The translations under genes and the position numbers were made by a program. This document shows positions 22,407-31,524 of a DNA stretch of 64,000 nucleotides, in pieces; positions within the stretch are counted from its first letter, which is position 1, and each line of letters starts with the position of its first letter. A model generated the notes under the pieces. That model was not told where the DNA came from. It did no database searches and saw only the letters and a program-made list of their open reading frames with translations. Where the stretch lies: NCBI RefSeq assembly GCF_031426495.1, contig NZ_JANPLK010000084.1, forward strand, positions 1-64,000. Reading direction: 5' to 3'. Origin of the DNA: Gemmatimonas sp. (lineage in GTDB: Bacteria; Gemmatimonadota; Gemmatimonadetes; Gemmatimonadales; Gemmatimonadaceae).

Positions 22407-25072
22407 ACACTGCCGACACCCTCGCGCGCCTCTCGGCGGCGCTCGCCGACCGCTACCGCGTCGATCGCGAACTCGGCCAAGGCGGTATGGCGACCGTGTA
22501 TCTCGCGCACGACATCAAACACGATCGTGATGTCGCGATCAAAGTGCTGCATCCCGACTTGGGCGCGGCACTCGGCGGCGACCGGTTCCTTAGCGAGATC
22601 CGTACCACGGCGCGCTTGCAGCACCCGCACATTCTGCCACTGCTCGATAGCGGTGACGCCGATGGGCTGCTGTACTACGTGATGCCGCTCGTAACGGGCG
22701 AAACGCTGCGCTCGCGATTGGAACGTGAACGCCAGCTCCCGATCAATGATGCCGTGCGCATCGCCCGCGAAGTCGCGAGTGCACTCGACTATGCGCACCG
22801 CCAAGGCGTGATCCACCGTGACATCAAGCCGGAGAACATTCTCCTGCACGATGGCAGTGCGCTCGTGGCCGATTTCGGCATCGCCCTCGCGGTGCAATCC
22901 GCCGCCGGCCAGCGCATGACGCAGACCGGCTTGAGCCTCGGCACGCCGCAGTACATGAGTCCCGAGCAGGCGATGGGGGAACGCACCATCGATGCGCGCA
23001 GCGACATCTACGCGCTTGGTGCCATGACGTACGAAATGCTAGCCGGCGACGCGCCGTTCACCGGCAGTAGCGTGCAAGCAATCGTCGCCAAGGTGCTGAG
23101 TGAGAAGCCGACATCATTGCGCACGCTGCGAGACACCGTGCCACACCACGTGGAGCAGGCGGTGTTCACCGCCTTGGCGAAGTTGCCCGCTGACCGCTTC
23201 GAGAGCGCCAAGTCCTTCGCTGACGCGCTGCTCACCACCGGAGGTCAGCCGCCGGCAGGCGGTGCCGCTGACCGCGCGCCAGCAACGCGTGCGGCCGGCA
23301 GCACCGGTTGGAAGGCCGTGGCGGCGGTGTTGGCCGTGATCGCGGTGGGCGCTTCCGGCTTCGCCGCGTGGACCCTCTCCCGGGCGAGCGCCGAGGTGCG
23401 AGATGTGGGCTTGCCACCCACATCGCCGCTGCGCATGGAAGACACGTACCGCAACTTCGCGGTCGCGCACGACGGCACGTTTCTCGTGTACGAGGCAAAG
23501 ATCGGCGAGTCGTCGCAGCTCTGGTATCGGAGTCTCGCCGGCAACGATGCGCACGTGATCGTCGACACCGACGGTGCGCTGGGCACACCACGCATTGCGC
23601 CCGACGACCAGAGCGTCGCGTTCCTGTCGGGTGGCACGATGAAGGTCGTCAACCTCGCCAGCGGTCAGGTCACCGCGGCCGGGAGCGCCACCGATCCGCA
23701 TGGCGGCAGCTGGCTGGCGAACGGCCGCGTATTCTTTTCGTCAGACGATGGTCGCACCTTGCGCTTCCTCGATCCCGGCACCGGGTCGACGCGCACGGTC
23801 CCGATGTCGTACTGCGTCATGCCGGAATTGCTGAACGAATCGGAGGTGCTGTGCGGCGGCGGCGCAAACAAGTTTGCGACCGTGGTTGGACTCTCGCCAC
23901 CGAACCCGAAGCGTTTCATTCGACGTGCCGGTACCGCGGCAGGCCCCTCCCTCCTCCTTGGCGCGGACTTCCGCATCGTCGACGACCAGTACGTCGTGTA
24001 TATGGGCCTCGATGGCTCCATCTCCGCCACCAAGTTCACCAACCGTGACTCGCTGATCGTCGGTCGATCCGTCTCGCTCGTTGCACAGGTCCGCCGCACC
24101 GCGTACACGGGCGGTGGACAGTTCGATCTCGCGCGCAACGGTGCGTTGGTCTACGTGCCTGGTGTCAACGCCGAGGTGGGCCGCGTCGTGCGTCGACCGC
24201 TCGGCAGGTCCGCCGCACCGTTCGCGATGGACCCTGCGGCCTTTCTGCGTTTCACGCCAAGCCCCGACGGGCAACGGATGGCAGCCGTGGTGCAGGGTGT
24301 GCAATCACAAGAGCTCAGGCTCTACGACCTGCGCAAGGGCACCCACGAAACGCTCGATCAGGCCCTGTATCTCAGTAGTGCATCCTGGAGTCCGGATGGT
24401 CGTCGACTGGTCTATCGCAAGTACGACTTCGATGACCCCGACACTGAATCACTGATGCTGCGTCGCGTGGACTCGCCCGAAGCGCCGCGCGTGCTGCTCA
24501 CGAGTAAGATCCCGATCGGCATGGTGCCGTCGTCGTATCTCGACGACAAGTTCCTGCTCATTGGTGTCGGAATGACCGGAGGCACCGGCATGATCATTGA
24601 TCCGACCACTGACCCGGCGCGTGTCGATACGCTGTCACTCCTCTCCAACTTTGTTTCCATCTCACCTGATCGGAAATGGATCGCGTACACGCCGCAGGGA
24701 GCGACCGGAGTCAGCGTGCAGCCGTGGCCGGCCATGGACCGCAAGTACACCGTAGACCTGATGGGTCGCGAGCCACTATGGCACGGCGCGAACGAGCTGG
24801 TCTACTTCTCGTATGTCGACGACAAGGGCGTGCCGAGCCAGACGTTCAATCGCGTGCGCGTGGATGGTCCTGCCGATTCACCCGTTGGTTCCCGCGAGGT
24901 GCTGTTCACCGATCCGCGTTTCGTGGACACGCCGGGGTGGTCGCATGCCCTGATGCCTGGTGGCGATGTCGTCTATTTGCAAGCGACGGCGGAGAATCTG
25001 GGCTACTACGTGCGTGTGATTCCCGGCTGGGTCGCGACGATGAAGCGCGCAGTCGATGCGGCCAACAAGTAG
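22403..25072 (+). CDS. Receptor-type Ser/Thr protein kinase with C-terminal beta-propeller (copy 2)
   Basis: An 889-residue paralogue of the preceding kinase, starting at GTG 22403 inside the stop of copy 1. The kinase domain is nearly identical to copy 1 at both protein and DNA level (Lys47, HRD Asp140, DFG Asp157; loop GQGGMATVYLA). The membrane segment is at ~308-330. The propeller part (SPDGQRMAAV, WSPDGRRLVY, SPDRKWIAY) is much more divergent, suggesting a recent duplication of the catalytic half with different sensing domains. The last 67 bases overlap the convergent sigma factor gene. Confidence 0.93.
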   Translation: MNTADTLARLSAALADRYRVDRELGQGGMATVYLAHDIKHDRDVAIKVLHPDLGAALGGDRFLSEIRTTARLQHPHILPLLDSGDADGLLYYVMPLVTGETLRSRLERERQLPINDAVRIAREVASALDYAHRQGVIHRDIKPENILLHDGSALVADFGIALAVQSAAGQRMTQTGLSLGTPQYMSPEQAMGERTIDARSDIYALGAMTYEMLAGDAPFTGSSVQAIVAKVLSEKPTSLRTLRDTVPHHVEQAVFTALAKLPADRFESAKSFADALLTTGGQPPAGGAADRAPATRAAGSTGWKAVAAVLAVIAVGASGFAAWTLSRASAEVRDVGLPPTSPLRMEDTYRNFAVAHDGTFLVYEAKIGESSQLWYRSLAGNDAHVIVDTDGALGTPRIAPDDQSVAFLSGGTMKVVNLASGQVTAAGSATDPHGGSWLANGRVFFSSDDGRTLRFLDPGTGSTRTVPMSYCVMPELLNESEVLCGGGANKFATVVGLSPPNPKRFIRRAGTAAGPSLLLGADFRIVDDQYVVYMGLDGSISATKFTNRDSLIVGRSVSLVAQVRRTAYTGGGQFDLARNGALVYVPGVNAEVGRVVRRPLGRSAAPFAMDPAAFLRFTPSPDGQRMAAVVQGVQSQELRLYDLRKGTHETLDQALYLSSASWSPDGRRLVYRKYDFDDPDTESLMLRRVDSPEAPRVLLTSKIPIGMVPSSYLDDKFLLIGVGMTGGTGMIIDPTTDPARVDTLSLLSNFVSISPDRKWIAYTPQGATGVSVQPWPAMDRKYTVDLMGREPLWHGANELVYFSYVDDKGVPSQTFNRVRVDGPADSPVGSREVLFTDPRFVDTPGWSHALMPGGDVVYLQATAENLGYYVRVIPGWVATMKRAVDAANK

Positions 25073-25698
25073 GTAGCACCGTCGGCGATTGCGGGTTTCT
25101 CTGCCGAAGAGTCGGCGGCAGTCAACGCGCTACGCAGCTTTCGGAGCGCGGACCGAGCTCTCGTTTTCACAGTGCCGAGCGGTAGACCAAGCTGTCCTGC
25201 CACGCTTGCATGCGAGGCGCCGCTGAGAAACGACAGTTCGATGACCTCACGCTGCTCAGGTGGCAGTAGTCGCAGCGCACCGTTGAGTCGCGCTTGCAGC
25301 TCTTCGTGCAGCATGGTGTCGATCACCGATGCGCCACAGCTATGTGCGGCATCGCCATCGGCCCGTTCGAACGAGGACGCGGTGCTGGCGCGCTCGTGTG
25401 CCATGAGGCGACGGGTGCGGCTCCGGATGCAATCCAGCGCGCGACTCCGTGTGATCGTTAACAGCCAGGTTCGAACGGACCCGCGACCGGCGTCGAATGT
25501 ACCCGCGCTCCGCCAAGCCTGAGTGAAGGCGTCGAGGACGACCTCCTCGGCGTCGGTCTGCTCCCCAACCAGCGTCAGCGCGAGCCCGAAGAGTCGCGGA
25601 CTGTATTCGTCGTAGAGTCGCGAAATGGCCCGTTCGTCACCGTCCGCCATCCGCCGGACCAGCGCGGCGTCCTCGCACATTGCTGATTCGTACTCCAC
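25006..25698 (-). CDS. ECF-type RNA polymerase sigma factor
   Basis: A 230-residue extracytoplasmic-function sigma factor. Region 2 (~10-75: DGDERAISRLYDEYSPRLFG, DAEEVVLDAFTQAW) binds core polymerase and the -10 element. Region 4 (~140-195: LLPPEQREVIELSFLSGASH, LGLPLGTVKTRARSALRKL) is the -35-binding HTH. The layout resembles SigK-like sigma factors. A 25-30 residue C-terminal extension runs antisense into the end of the kinase gene (67-base convergent overlap, stop at 25006). No anti-sigma gene is adjacent, so control may come from the neighbouring kinases; that is speculation. Starts at MEYESAM or at the Met seven codons later are both possible. Confidence 0.92.
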   Translation of the reverse strand: MEYESAMCEDAALVRRMADGDERAISRLYDEYSPRLFGLALTLVGEQTDAEEVVLDAFTQAWRSAGTFDAGRGSVRTWLLTITRSRALDCIRSRTRRLMAHERASTASSFERADGDAAHSCGASVIDTMLHEELQARLNGALRLLPPEQREVIELSFLSGASHASVAGQLGLPLGTVKTRARSALRKLRSALTAADSSAEKPAIADGATYLLAASTARFIVATQPGITRT

Positions 25699-25852
25699 GC
25701 TATTCCTCCTTCCGGCAAGTGCAGGGCTGACACGGGCGTTTCACCGTGTGAGCGGTGCGCCGGGCGCGCTCGTTCCTCACGCCTGACCGGACTGTGGGCT
25801 AGTTTTGTCCTGCGGTACATAGTGACTCTCGCTACCTCATTTCCCCGGCATT

Positions 25853-26677
25853 TTGGCGCGAATCGCACTGCAGCCTGAGCTCGAGAGTCTTCGGAAGGCC
25901 GACGAGATCTACGCCGGCGTGGTGCACCTGTCAGGACGTCGCTTCCAGCACGATACCATCCCAGATATGGACGGCTTCGTGCGGGAGGCGGAACTCCTGA
26001 TGCGTGGGGTGAACAGTGCCGACGTGGTTCTGGGCATCTTCGACCACAGCCGCTACAACCCGGTGCTCGAAGTCGGCGATCGTCACTTCTGGGGTCCACT
26101 GCCGGAGGTGAGCCAAGAGGAGCGGATGCGTCTGCTGCTGGCCCTGCTGGACGCGGACTTCGGCGCGTTCCCGTCCGATTCGGTGAAATGGTTTTCGCGG
26201 ACGCTGGGAGAGCTCACATTCGACGAGCGGCAGAACTTCGAGATTTTCCACTGCGGCATCGCCTACACGCGCAGCGACGGACGACCGATCCGACTCTTCT
26301 CGAAGAGCGTGCCGATTCACTACACCGCGGAGCGGCAGTTCACGTTTTCGTTCAACTACGCGCAGAACGTGCACCACCTGCTGAAACCGAGTTTTCGCGA
26401 CTATTGGATTCGCGTGGCCTACGGCGCGCGCGGCGATATGGTGCAATCCATGCACTCCGCCGAGTCGAAGGATGCCGGTCCGCGCGATCTCCTGTCGTCG
26501 CGGGAGAAGCAGATTCTGGTGCAGATTGCCGCCGGCATGGAAACCAAGGACATAGCCGACAAGCTCGGGATCAGCGTCAACACGGTCGGGAATCACCGCA
26601 GCAACATGGTACAGCGACTGGGCGCGCGCGACACGACGGCCTTGGTGCAGCTGGCGAAGATGGCCGGCTTGATTTAG
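25853..26677 (+). CDS. LuxR-type transcriptional regulator with unknown sensor domain
   Basis: A 274-residue regulator. The C-terminal ~60 residues are a LuxR/NarL HTH (LSSREKQILVQIAAGMETKD, IADKLGISVNTVGNHRSN, ARDTTALVQLAKMAGLI). The first ~200 residues are not recognised; they are mixed alpha/beta with aromatic stretches and could be a PAS-like sensor. There is no receiver domain. The start is uncertain: the frame opens with TTG at 25853, and an ATG exists at 25967 (MDGFVREAELL). Conserved-looking sequence begins before that ATG, so the longer form is preferred. It stands divergently from the sigma factor gene, ~155 bases away. Confidence 0.8.
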   Translation: MARIALQPELESLRKADEIYAGVVHLSGRRFQHDTIPDMDGFVREAELLMRGVNSADVVLGIFDHSRYNPVLEVGDRHFWGPLPEVSQEERMRLLLALLDADFGAFPSDSVKWFSRTLGELTFDERQNFEIFHCGIAYTRSDGRPIRLFSKSVPIHYTAERQFTFSFNYAQNVHHLLKPSFRDYWIRVAYGARGDMVQSMHSAESKDAGPRDLLSSREKQILVQIAAGMETKDIADKLGISVNTVGNHRSNMVQRLGARDTTALVQLAKMAGLI

Positions 26678-26776
26678 GCCGGGCGCCGCCGCCGAGCGAA
26701 TCGGTGTGCCATGTTGCGCGGTGTTGTCTCCGGCCACGCCGTTCGCGCGAGCGTATCCACTCACGCCCGATCCTCA

Positions 26777-27298
26777 ATGCACGCGACTCTCCTCCTCGGT
26801 CCCTACGACCCCGCGTGGCCTTTGCGGTTCGCTGCGGAGGCAGCTCGCCTGCACCCGGCGCTCGGGGCGGCGGCACGGGCCATCGAACATGTGGGCAGCA
26901 CCGCCGTGCCGGGCCTCGACGGCAAGCCGGTGCTCGATATCGCGATTGCCGTGGCCAACTATGCGGACGCCGATGCTTGTATTGCTCCGATGCAGGCGCT
27001 CGGCTACGAGTATCGCGGCCCATATGGGGACGATCCCCGTCGTCGCTACTACGTGCGCGACGATGACGCTGGCGTACGCGTTGTACACGTGCATTTGTAC
27101 GTGCTACCGGCGACGGCGTGGCAGCAGAAGCTGGCGTTTCGCGACGCGCTGCGGGCCGATCCGGCCCTGGCGGCGGCGTACGCGGCGGAGAAGTACCGCG
27201 TGGCCGAGTCGGTTGGTTGGGGCAAAGCTGCGTACTCACTCGCCAAGGGGCCGTTCGTGCAGCGGGTGCTGGCGACGCTGTTCCTGCCGGAGCGCTAG
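26777..27298 (+). CDS. GrpB family protein (UPF0157)
   Basis: A 173-residue member of the GrpB/UPF0157 family, related to nucleotidyltransferases. Signature segments are YDPAWPLRFAAEAARL, EHVGSTAVPGLDGKPVLDI and AFRDALRADPALAAAYAAEK. ATG at 26777 is chosen because family members begin just before the YDP motif. The family's biochemical role is poorly defined. The small gap to the convergent epimerase gene leaves no room for other genes. Confidence 0.88.
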   Translation: MHATLLLGPYDPAWPLRFAAEAARLHPALGAAARAIEHVGSTAVPGLDGKPVLDIAIAVANYADADACIAPMQALGYEYRGPYGDDPRRRYYVRDDDAGVRVVHVHLYVLPATAWQQKLAFRDALRADPALAAAYAAEKYRVAESVGWGKAAYSLAKGPFVQRVLATLFLPER

Positions 27299-27310
27299 TC
27301 CATCGCGCGC

Positions 27311-28291
27311 TCAGGTCGCGTGAGCCTGTAGCAGCGCATCTTCCCACGCGTAGTCGCGCGCGACACGTGGTTGCTGGGCGTACCACGCGTACGTCTCACG
27401 CATGCCGTCCTCGAGCGGGGTGAGTGTGAGACCGAGCTGTTCAGTCACGCGCGTGGAGTTGGCGGTGATGGCCGGGATGTCGAGATACACGCCGAAGTAG
27501 TTCGGCGGTTGCATCAGGCTGCCGCCGAGCTGCTGAATGCGCGCGCGAGGTACGTGCACGACCTGCGCCTCAGTTCCAGCCGCGCGCGCGAGGAGGTGCA
27601 CGAAATCGAGCTGCGTGATGGGCGGAAAGTTGCCCAGATTGTACGCCTGCCCGATGGCCGCATCGTGCGTAGCGGCGAGAATGGCGGTGCGCGCGACGTC
27701 GTGGGCGGAGACCCACTGCATCGTGGCTTGTCCGTCGTCGGGGATGATGATGGGACGACCATCGCGCACTCGATCCCAGAAGAACGCTTCCCGGTCGAAG
27801 GCGTTGTGCGGACCGTAGATGAACGCCGGGCGCAGCGTCGACACCGGCAGCCCGTCGCTCGATCCCAGCGCGAACAACGCGCGCTCGCTGTTCGCCTTCT
27901 GCGCGCCGTACACGTCGGGGTGATCTTCCGGCACCAGCGGTGAGCGTTCGGTGTACGGACCACCGGTGGGATACACAGCCACGCTGGAGGTGAATACGTA
28001 GCGGGAGAGGCCTGAAGCCGTGGCGCGCGCCGCCGCGACGACCTGTTCGGGCGTGGTGCCACGCTGCCAGTCGTAGACGTTGTCGTACACGACATCGAAC
28101 CGCTCACCGGCCAACGCCGACTGCACGGCCACGGCGTCGTTGCGGTCGCACTGGATCGCCGTCACCCGATCGCCGAACGGCGTGGTGGTGCCTCGGTGCA
28201 TGAGCACCACCGTGTCGCCGCGCGCCAGGAGTTGCTCAACGAGGGCGCGCCCGATGAGCTGGGTTCCGCCGATGACGAGTACGCGTGCCAT
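27311..28291 (-). CDS. NAD(P)-dependent epimerase/dehydratase (extended SDR)
   Basis: A 326-residue Rossmann-fold protein. The N-terminus VLVIGGTQLIGRALVEQLLA is the dinucleotide-binding motif. The active-site pair YGAQK (Tyr-x-x-x-Lys) follows FTSSVAVYPTGGPY. It resembles NAD-dependent epimerases acting on sugar nucleotides or related carbonyl compounds, but the exact substrate is not determinable. The C-terminal half (DGQATMQWVSAHDVARTAIL) is typical of the family. It appears monocistronic. Confidence 0.85.
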   Translation of the reverse strand: MARVLVIGGTQLIGRALVEQLLARGDTVVLMHRGTTTPFGDRVTAIQCDRNDAVAVQSALAGERFDVVYDNVYDWQRGTTPEQVVAAARATASGLSRYVFTSSVAVYPTGGPYTERSPLVPEDHPDVYGAQKANSERALFALGSSDGLPVSTLRPAFIYGPHNAFDREAFFWDRVRDGRPIIIPDDGQATMQWVSAHDVARTAILAATHDAAIGQAYNLGNFPPITQLDFVHLLARAAGTEAQVVHVPRARIQQLGGSLMQPPNYFGVYLDIPAITANSTRVTEQLGLTLTPLEDGMRETYAWYAQQPRVARDYAWEDALLQAHAT

Positions 28292-28349
28292 GGTTGCTCC
28301 GCTGTATCTAAAAGTGGTCGGTTATCTGCCGCTGCTTCGCACGGGGGCG

Positions 28350-28793
28350 CTACTTCGGCACTACTGGAGGTTCGCCCGTCACGCGCCGCGTGTCTTCCTG
28401 ATGGGTCTCGCTCCGCTCGTCGGCTGGCAGGATCCCGGCATCGTTGAGCATCAATCCAACGGCATCGGGGATCATTGCCGGCCAGAGAACGGTGCCGATG
28501 GGACGCACGAACGGGCGCGGCGAGCGGCCCGTGCCGACGTAGCGACGTCGGGCCCACGACTCGTAGACGATCGTAAGCAATCCCCCCGCCACCGCGAACA
28601 GCATCCACGTCGCGAGCGCCTCGCGCCACGGCACGTCGATCAGCATCCATACCAGGACGCCGTAGCTCAGGACCATGCCCATGATCCCCATGCCGCGGCG
28701 CAGCGCCGCGTTGAGGGCCACGCAGGCCGTCGTCCAGAGCAGGACACCGAAGAGGACGATCGCCCACATCAGGTTCACGTAAAAGAACGTCAC
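28350..28793 (-). CDS. Hypothetical membrane protein
   Basis: A 147-residue protein with about four hydrophobic segments (MWAIVLFGVLLWTTACVAL, GMVLSYGVLVWMLI, TWMLFAVAGGLLTIVYES, and a weaker one near VLWPAMIPDAVGLML) and a polar C-terminal tail. No family recognised. It lies upstream of, and divergent from, a methyltransferase gene. The role is unknown. Confidence 0.7.
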   Translation of the reverse strand: MTFFYVNLMWAIVLFGVLLWTTACVALNAALRRGMGIMGMVLSYGVLVWMLIDVPWREALATWMLFAVAGGLLTIVYESWARRRYVGTGRSPRPFVRPIGTVLWPAMIPDAVGLMLNDAGILPADERSETHQEDTRRVTGEPPVVPK

Positions 28794-28860
28794 CTTGGAC
28801 AGTGCAGCATATTCGACCGATGCGCAAATACGCCCACCACCTGTTGGGGGAGTCGCTCAC

Positions 28861-29664
28861 ATGACCGATCAGATTCACTTCGATGATGGCGCCTCGTACG
28901 AGCGATACATGGGCGTGTGGAGTCAACGGGTTGGTGTCGAGTTTCTCCGCTGGCTGGCGCCGGTCCCGGGTCGGCGCTGGCTCGATGTGGGGTGCGGCAA
29001 TGGCGCCTTCACCGAGCTGCTCGTTTCGCAGTGCGCGCCCTCCGCGTTGCACGGCATCGATCCGTCCGTTGCACAACTCGACTTCGCGCGCGCACGGCCG
29101 GCGTTACGTGACGCCGACCTGCGTGAGGGAGATGCGATGGCGCTGCCATACCCGCACAACAGCGTCGATGCCGCGGTGATGCCGTTGGTGATCTTCTTTG
29201 TGCCGGACCCGGCTGCGGGTGTTGCCGAGATGGCGCGGGTGGTGGCGCCGGGTGGGCTCGTTGCCGCGTATGCGTGGGACATGTACGGCGGTGGGCTTCC
29301 CTACCATGTGCTGCAGCGGGAGATGCGTGCGCTTGGCGTCGTCGTGCCGTCACCGCCCAGTCCCGAGGCCTCGCGACGCGAGATCATGCACGATCTGTGG
29401 CGCGGGGCGGCTTTAGTCGAGGTCGAGACGCGCGAGCTCACGGTGGAGCGCCGCTTCGCCTCGTTCGACGAGTATTGGGACATCCTGGCGGGATGGGCCA
29501 CCTTCGGTCGGATGTTGGACGCGATGGCGCCCGAGACCATTGCGCGACTGCAGGATCGTCTGCGCGAATGCCTCCCCGCCGACGCCGACGGGAGCATCAC
29601 CTATGCGGCGAGGGCCAACGCCGTGAAGGGCCGGGTGTCGCCGCGCGACGCGTTCACGAGTTGA
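28861..29664 (+). CDS. Class I SAM-dependent methyltransferase
   Basis: A 267-residue methyltransferase. Motif I is WLDVGCGNGAFTELL (SAM-binding GxGxG), followed by GIDPSVAQLDFA (acidic end of beta-2), EGDAMALPYPHNSVDA and a motif like MARVVAPGGLVAAYAW. This is the Methyltransf_11/UbiE-like fold. ATG at 28861 is preceded by GGGGAG. The stop lies 2 bases before the glycosylase gene, so the two form an operon. The substrate is unknown. Confidence 0.88.
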   Translation: MTDQIHFDDGASYERYMGVWSQRVGVEFLRWLAPVPGRRWLDVGCGNGAFTELLVSQCAPSALHGIDPSVAQLDFARARPALRDADLREGDAMALPYPHNSVDAAVMPLVIFFVPDPAAGVAEMARVVAPGGLVAAYAWDMYGGGLPYHVLQREMRALGVVVPSPPSPEASRREIMHDLWRGAALVEVETRELTVERRFASFDEYWDILAGWATFGRMLDAMAPETIARLQDRLRECLPADADGSITYAARANAVKGRVSPRDAFTS

Positions 29665-29666
29665 GC

Positions 29667-30299
29667 GTGCGACTGACGCCGGCGACACTGCGCGATGCGG
29701 TGCGCGACCTCTGTGCCCGTGACGACGCGCTGGCGCGTCTCGTGCTGCAGTACGGGGAGCCGCCGCTGTGGGAGCGCGCCGAGGGATTCGTCACGCTGGT
29801 TCGGGTCATTCTCGAGCAGCAGGTGTCACTCGAGTCGGCGGCCACGCTCTTCGCGCGGCTCGATGCGTCGGTGCCCGGCGGCATGCACCCCGAGCCGATC
29901 CTGACGCAAGGCGTGGACGGACTCCGTGCGCTCGGCGTGACGCGACAGAAGGCCGCGTACCTCGTGGCGCTCGCGACGCACGTGACCGACGGCCGGCTCG
30001 ATCTCCAGACGCTCCCGACGCTGCCCGATGACGAAGTGCTCGTCGCGCTCGAGCGCGTGCCGGGGATCGGACCGTGGACGGCCCGGGTGTACCTATTGTT
30101 CTCGCTAGGCCGTCCCGACGCCTGGCCGCCGGGGGACTTGGCGTTGCACAAGGCGCTGCAACACGCGTACGATCTCGAGCGTGCACCGTCGAGTCGTGAG
30201 GCGTCCGCGTTGGCCGCGATCTGGTCGCCATGGCGCGCGGTGGCCGCGCGCATTCTGTGGCACGCCTATCTCACGCAGCGCGGCCGTTCGGTGCCCTGA
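29667..30299 (+). CDS. AlkA-like DNA-3-methyladenine glycosylase (HhH-GPD)
   Basis: A 210-residue base-excision repair enzyme. The helix-hairpin-helix is ERVPGIGPWTARVYLLFSL and the catalytic Asp is likely in PPGDLAL, as in AlkA-type glycosylases; VRVILEQQVSLESAATLFAR is the conserved early helix. It lacks the N-terminal AlkA beta domain, like shorter MAG-type enzymes. GTG at 29667 is used; a TTG at 29661 overlapping the methyltransferase stop (TTGA) is an alternative start. Coupling to a methyltransferase is a genome-context observation only. Confidence 0.88.
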   Translation: MRLTPATLRDAVRDLCARDDALARLVLQYGEPPLWERAEGFVTLVRVILEQQVSLESAATLFARLDASVPGGMHPEPILTQGVDGLRALGVTRQKAAYLVALATHVTDGRLDLQTLPTLPDDEVLVALERVPGIGPWTARVYLLFSLGRPDAWPPGDLALHKALQHAYDLERAPSSREASALAAIWSPWRAVAARILWHAYLTQRGRSVP

Positions 30300-30328
30300 C
30301 ACGGCTACGCCGTTTGCGGCGTATGGCG

Positions 30329-30868
30329 CTACACGCGGCGCAGCTCGGCCATCTGCGCGGCGTGACGGGCATCGTGGTGCGCCGTGAGCTCCACCCACGA
30401 CCGCAGCGTGAGCGGGCCGAGGAACGGATGTGGAAAGGCCACGCCGTCGAGCACGGCGTCGTCAGCGGCGGTGAAGGCGGCCAGCAACGCCTCGCGGGTG
30501 GCCTGCAATTGCGCGATGGCGGCGTCGGCGTCGAGCGCGCCGGTAGGGTGTACGCGCTCAGGGGCTTCCACTTTGGTGGTGCGCTCACGGACCCACCCGA
30601 TCGTGCGCTCGGTCAGCAATGCGGCCTGCAGTTCCTCGGGCGTGGCGGTGCGCGGCATCTCACCGCCCTTGGCGATCATGCGCGCCACGTTCCCTTCCAC
30701 GCGGGCGCAGTGTTCGATGATCTGTGCGGCCGACCAGCCGCCTTCACCTTCGCCGGCGGACGTGGCGCGGAGCTCTGGCGGGATCGATTCGAACTGGGCA
30801 AACAGGTTGGCGCGCTCGTGGTGCAGGAGCGCCAGCAGGGCGGCGGCGGAGTCGGTGGGCTGAGTCAT
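30329..30868 (-). CDS. DinB family protein (first of two)
   Basis: A 179-residue four-helix-bundle protein of the DinB/YfiT superfamily. Potential metal-binding His residues are in WSAAQIIEHCARVEGNV and ELTAHHDARHAAQMAEL, the standard pattern of one central and two C-terminal histidines. Such proteins are often thiol-dependent transferases or stress-induced proteins of unknown chemistry. A second DinB-like gene is near 36.2 kb. Confidence 0.85.
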   Translation of the reverse strand: MTQPTDSAAALLALLHHERANLFAQFESIPPELRATSAGEGEGGWSAAQIIEHCARVEGNVARMIAKGGEMPRTATPEELQAALLTERTIGWVRERTTKVEAPERVHPTGALDADAAIAQLQATREALLAAFTAADDAVLDGVAFPHPFLGPLTLRSWVELTAHHDARHAAQMAELRRV

Positions 30869-30991
30869 AGCGCTAACGTATCGCGGGGCGCGCGGGTCCG
30901 CACGGGGCGCTCGCGTTCATCTTGCCGAGACCCGTACCGCGCGACAACGTTGAAGCGTTCCCAGTGAGTGTCCCCTTGAATCGGTCTCCCT

Positions 30992-31483
30992 ATGCGATTG
31001 TTACTGGTCCCTATTCTGCTGGTCTGTGTCTCTTCGTCGCTGCAGGCGCAGGACAAGAAGCGATGCGCTGACACCCCCGTCGACTCGACGAATCCGGCAT
31101 CGCCGGTCTATCAGGAATGCCACGTGAAGCGCAAAGCTTCGCTTCGGGGCACACCGCCACGGCCGGATTTTTCGCCAAATCCGGGCGGATCGACGGCCTG
31201 CTATCGCGCTGACTTTGCATTCGTGGTCGATACGAGCGGAGCTCCCGAGCTGTCGACCGTGCGCCGGGTGTCGAGCACTGATCCGTCCTTCGCCGAGGCC
31301 GTGGAAGCTACGATTCCGCGATTGCGCTACGCACCGGCGCGCCTCGACTCCACATTGGTGCGGCAGGTCGTAAACTTTACCAGTAGCGTGTCGCTGCTTC
31401 GTGTCGTCATGGTGTCGTCGTCGCGCGGTGGTTCATTGTCGCCACCGTCAGGCTCGCGCATGCCACGGGCGCCGAAGTGCTGA
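30992..31483 (+). CDS. Exported TonB C-terminal-like domain protein
   Basis: A 163-residue protein with a signal peptide (MRLLLVPILLVCVSSSLQAQ). Residues ~65-130 (ADFAFVVDTSGAPELSTVRR, FAEAVEATIPRLRYAPARLD) match the TonB C-terminal domain pattern, but no membrane anchor or proline-rich linker is present. It is therefore a stand-alone periplasmic domain rather than a working TonB. Several cysteines (CADTP, YQEC, TACYRAD) could form disulfides. Start ATG 30992. Confidence 0.75.
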   Translation: MRLLLVPILLVCVSSSLQAQDKKRCADTPVDSTNPASPVYQECHVKRKASLRGTPPRPDFSPNPGGSTACYRADFAFVVDTSGAPELSTVRRVSSTDPSFAEAVEATIPRLRYAPARLDSTLVRQVVNFTSSVSLLRVVMVSSSRGGSLSPPSGSRMPRAPKC

Positions 31484-31524
31484 TGACGTACTGAGCTGTC
31501 TCCCTCTTTTCACGAGCGTTCCGT

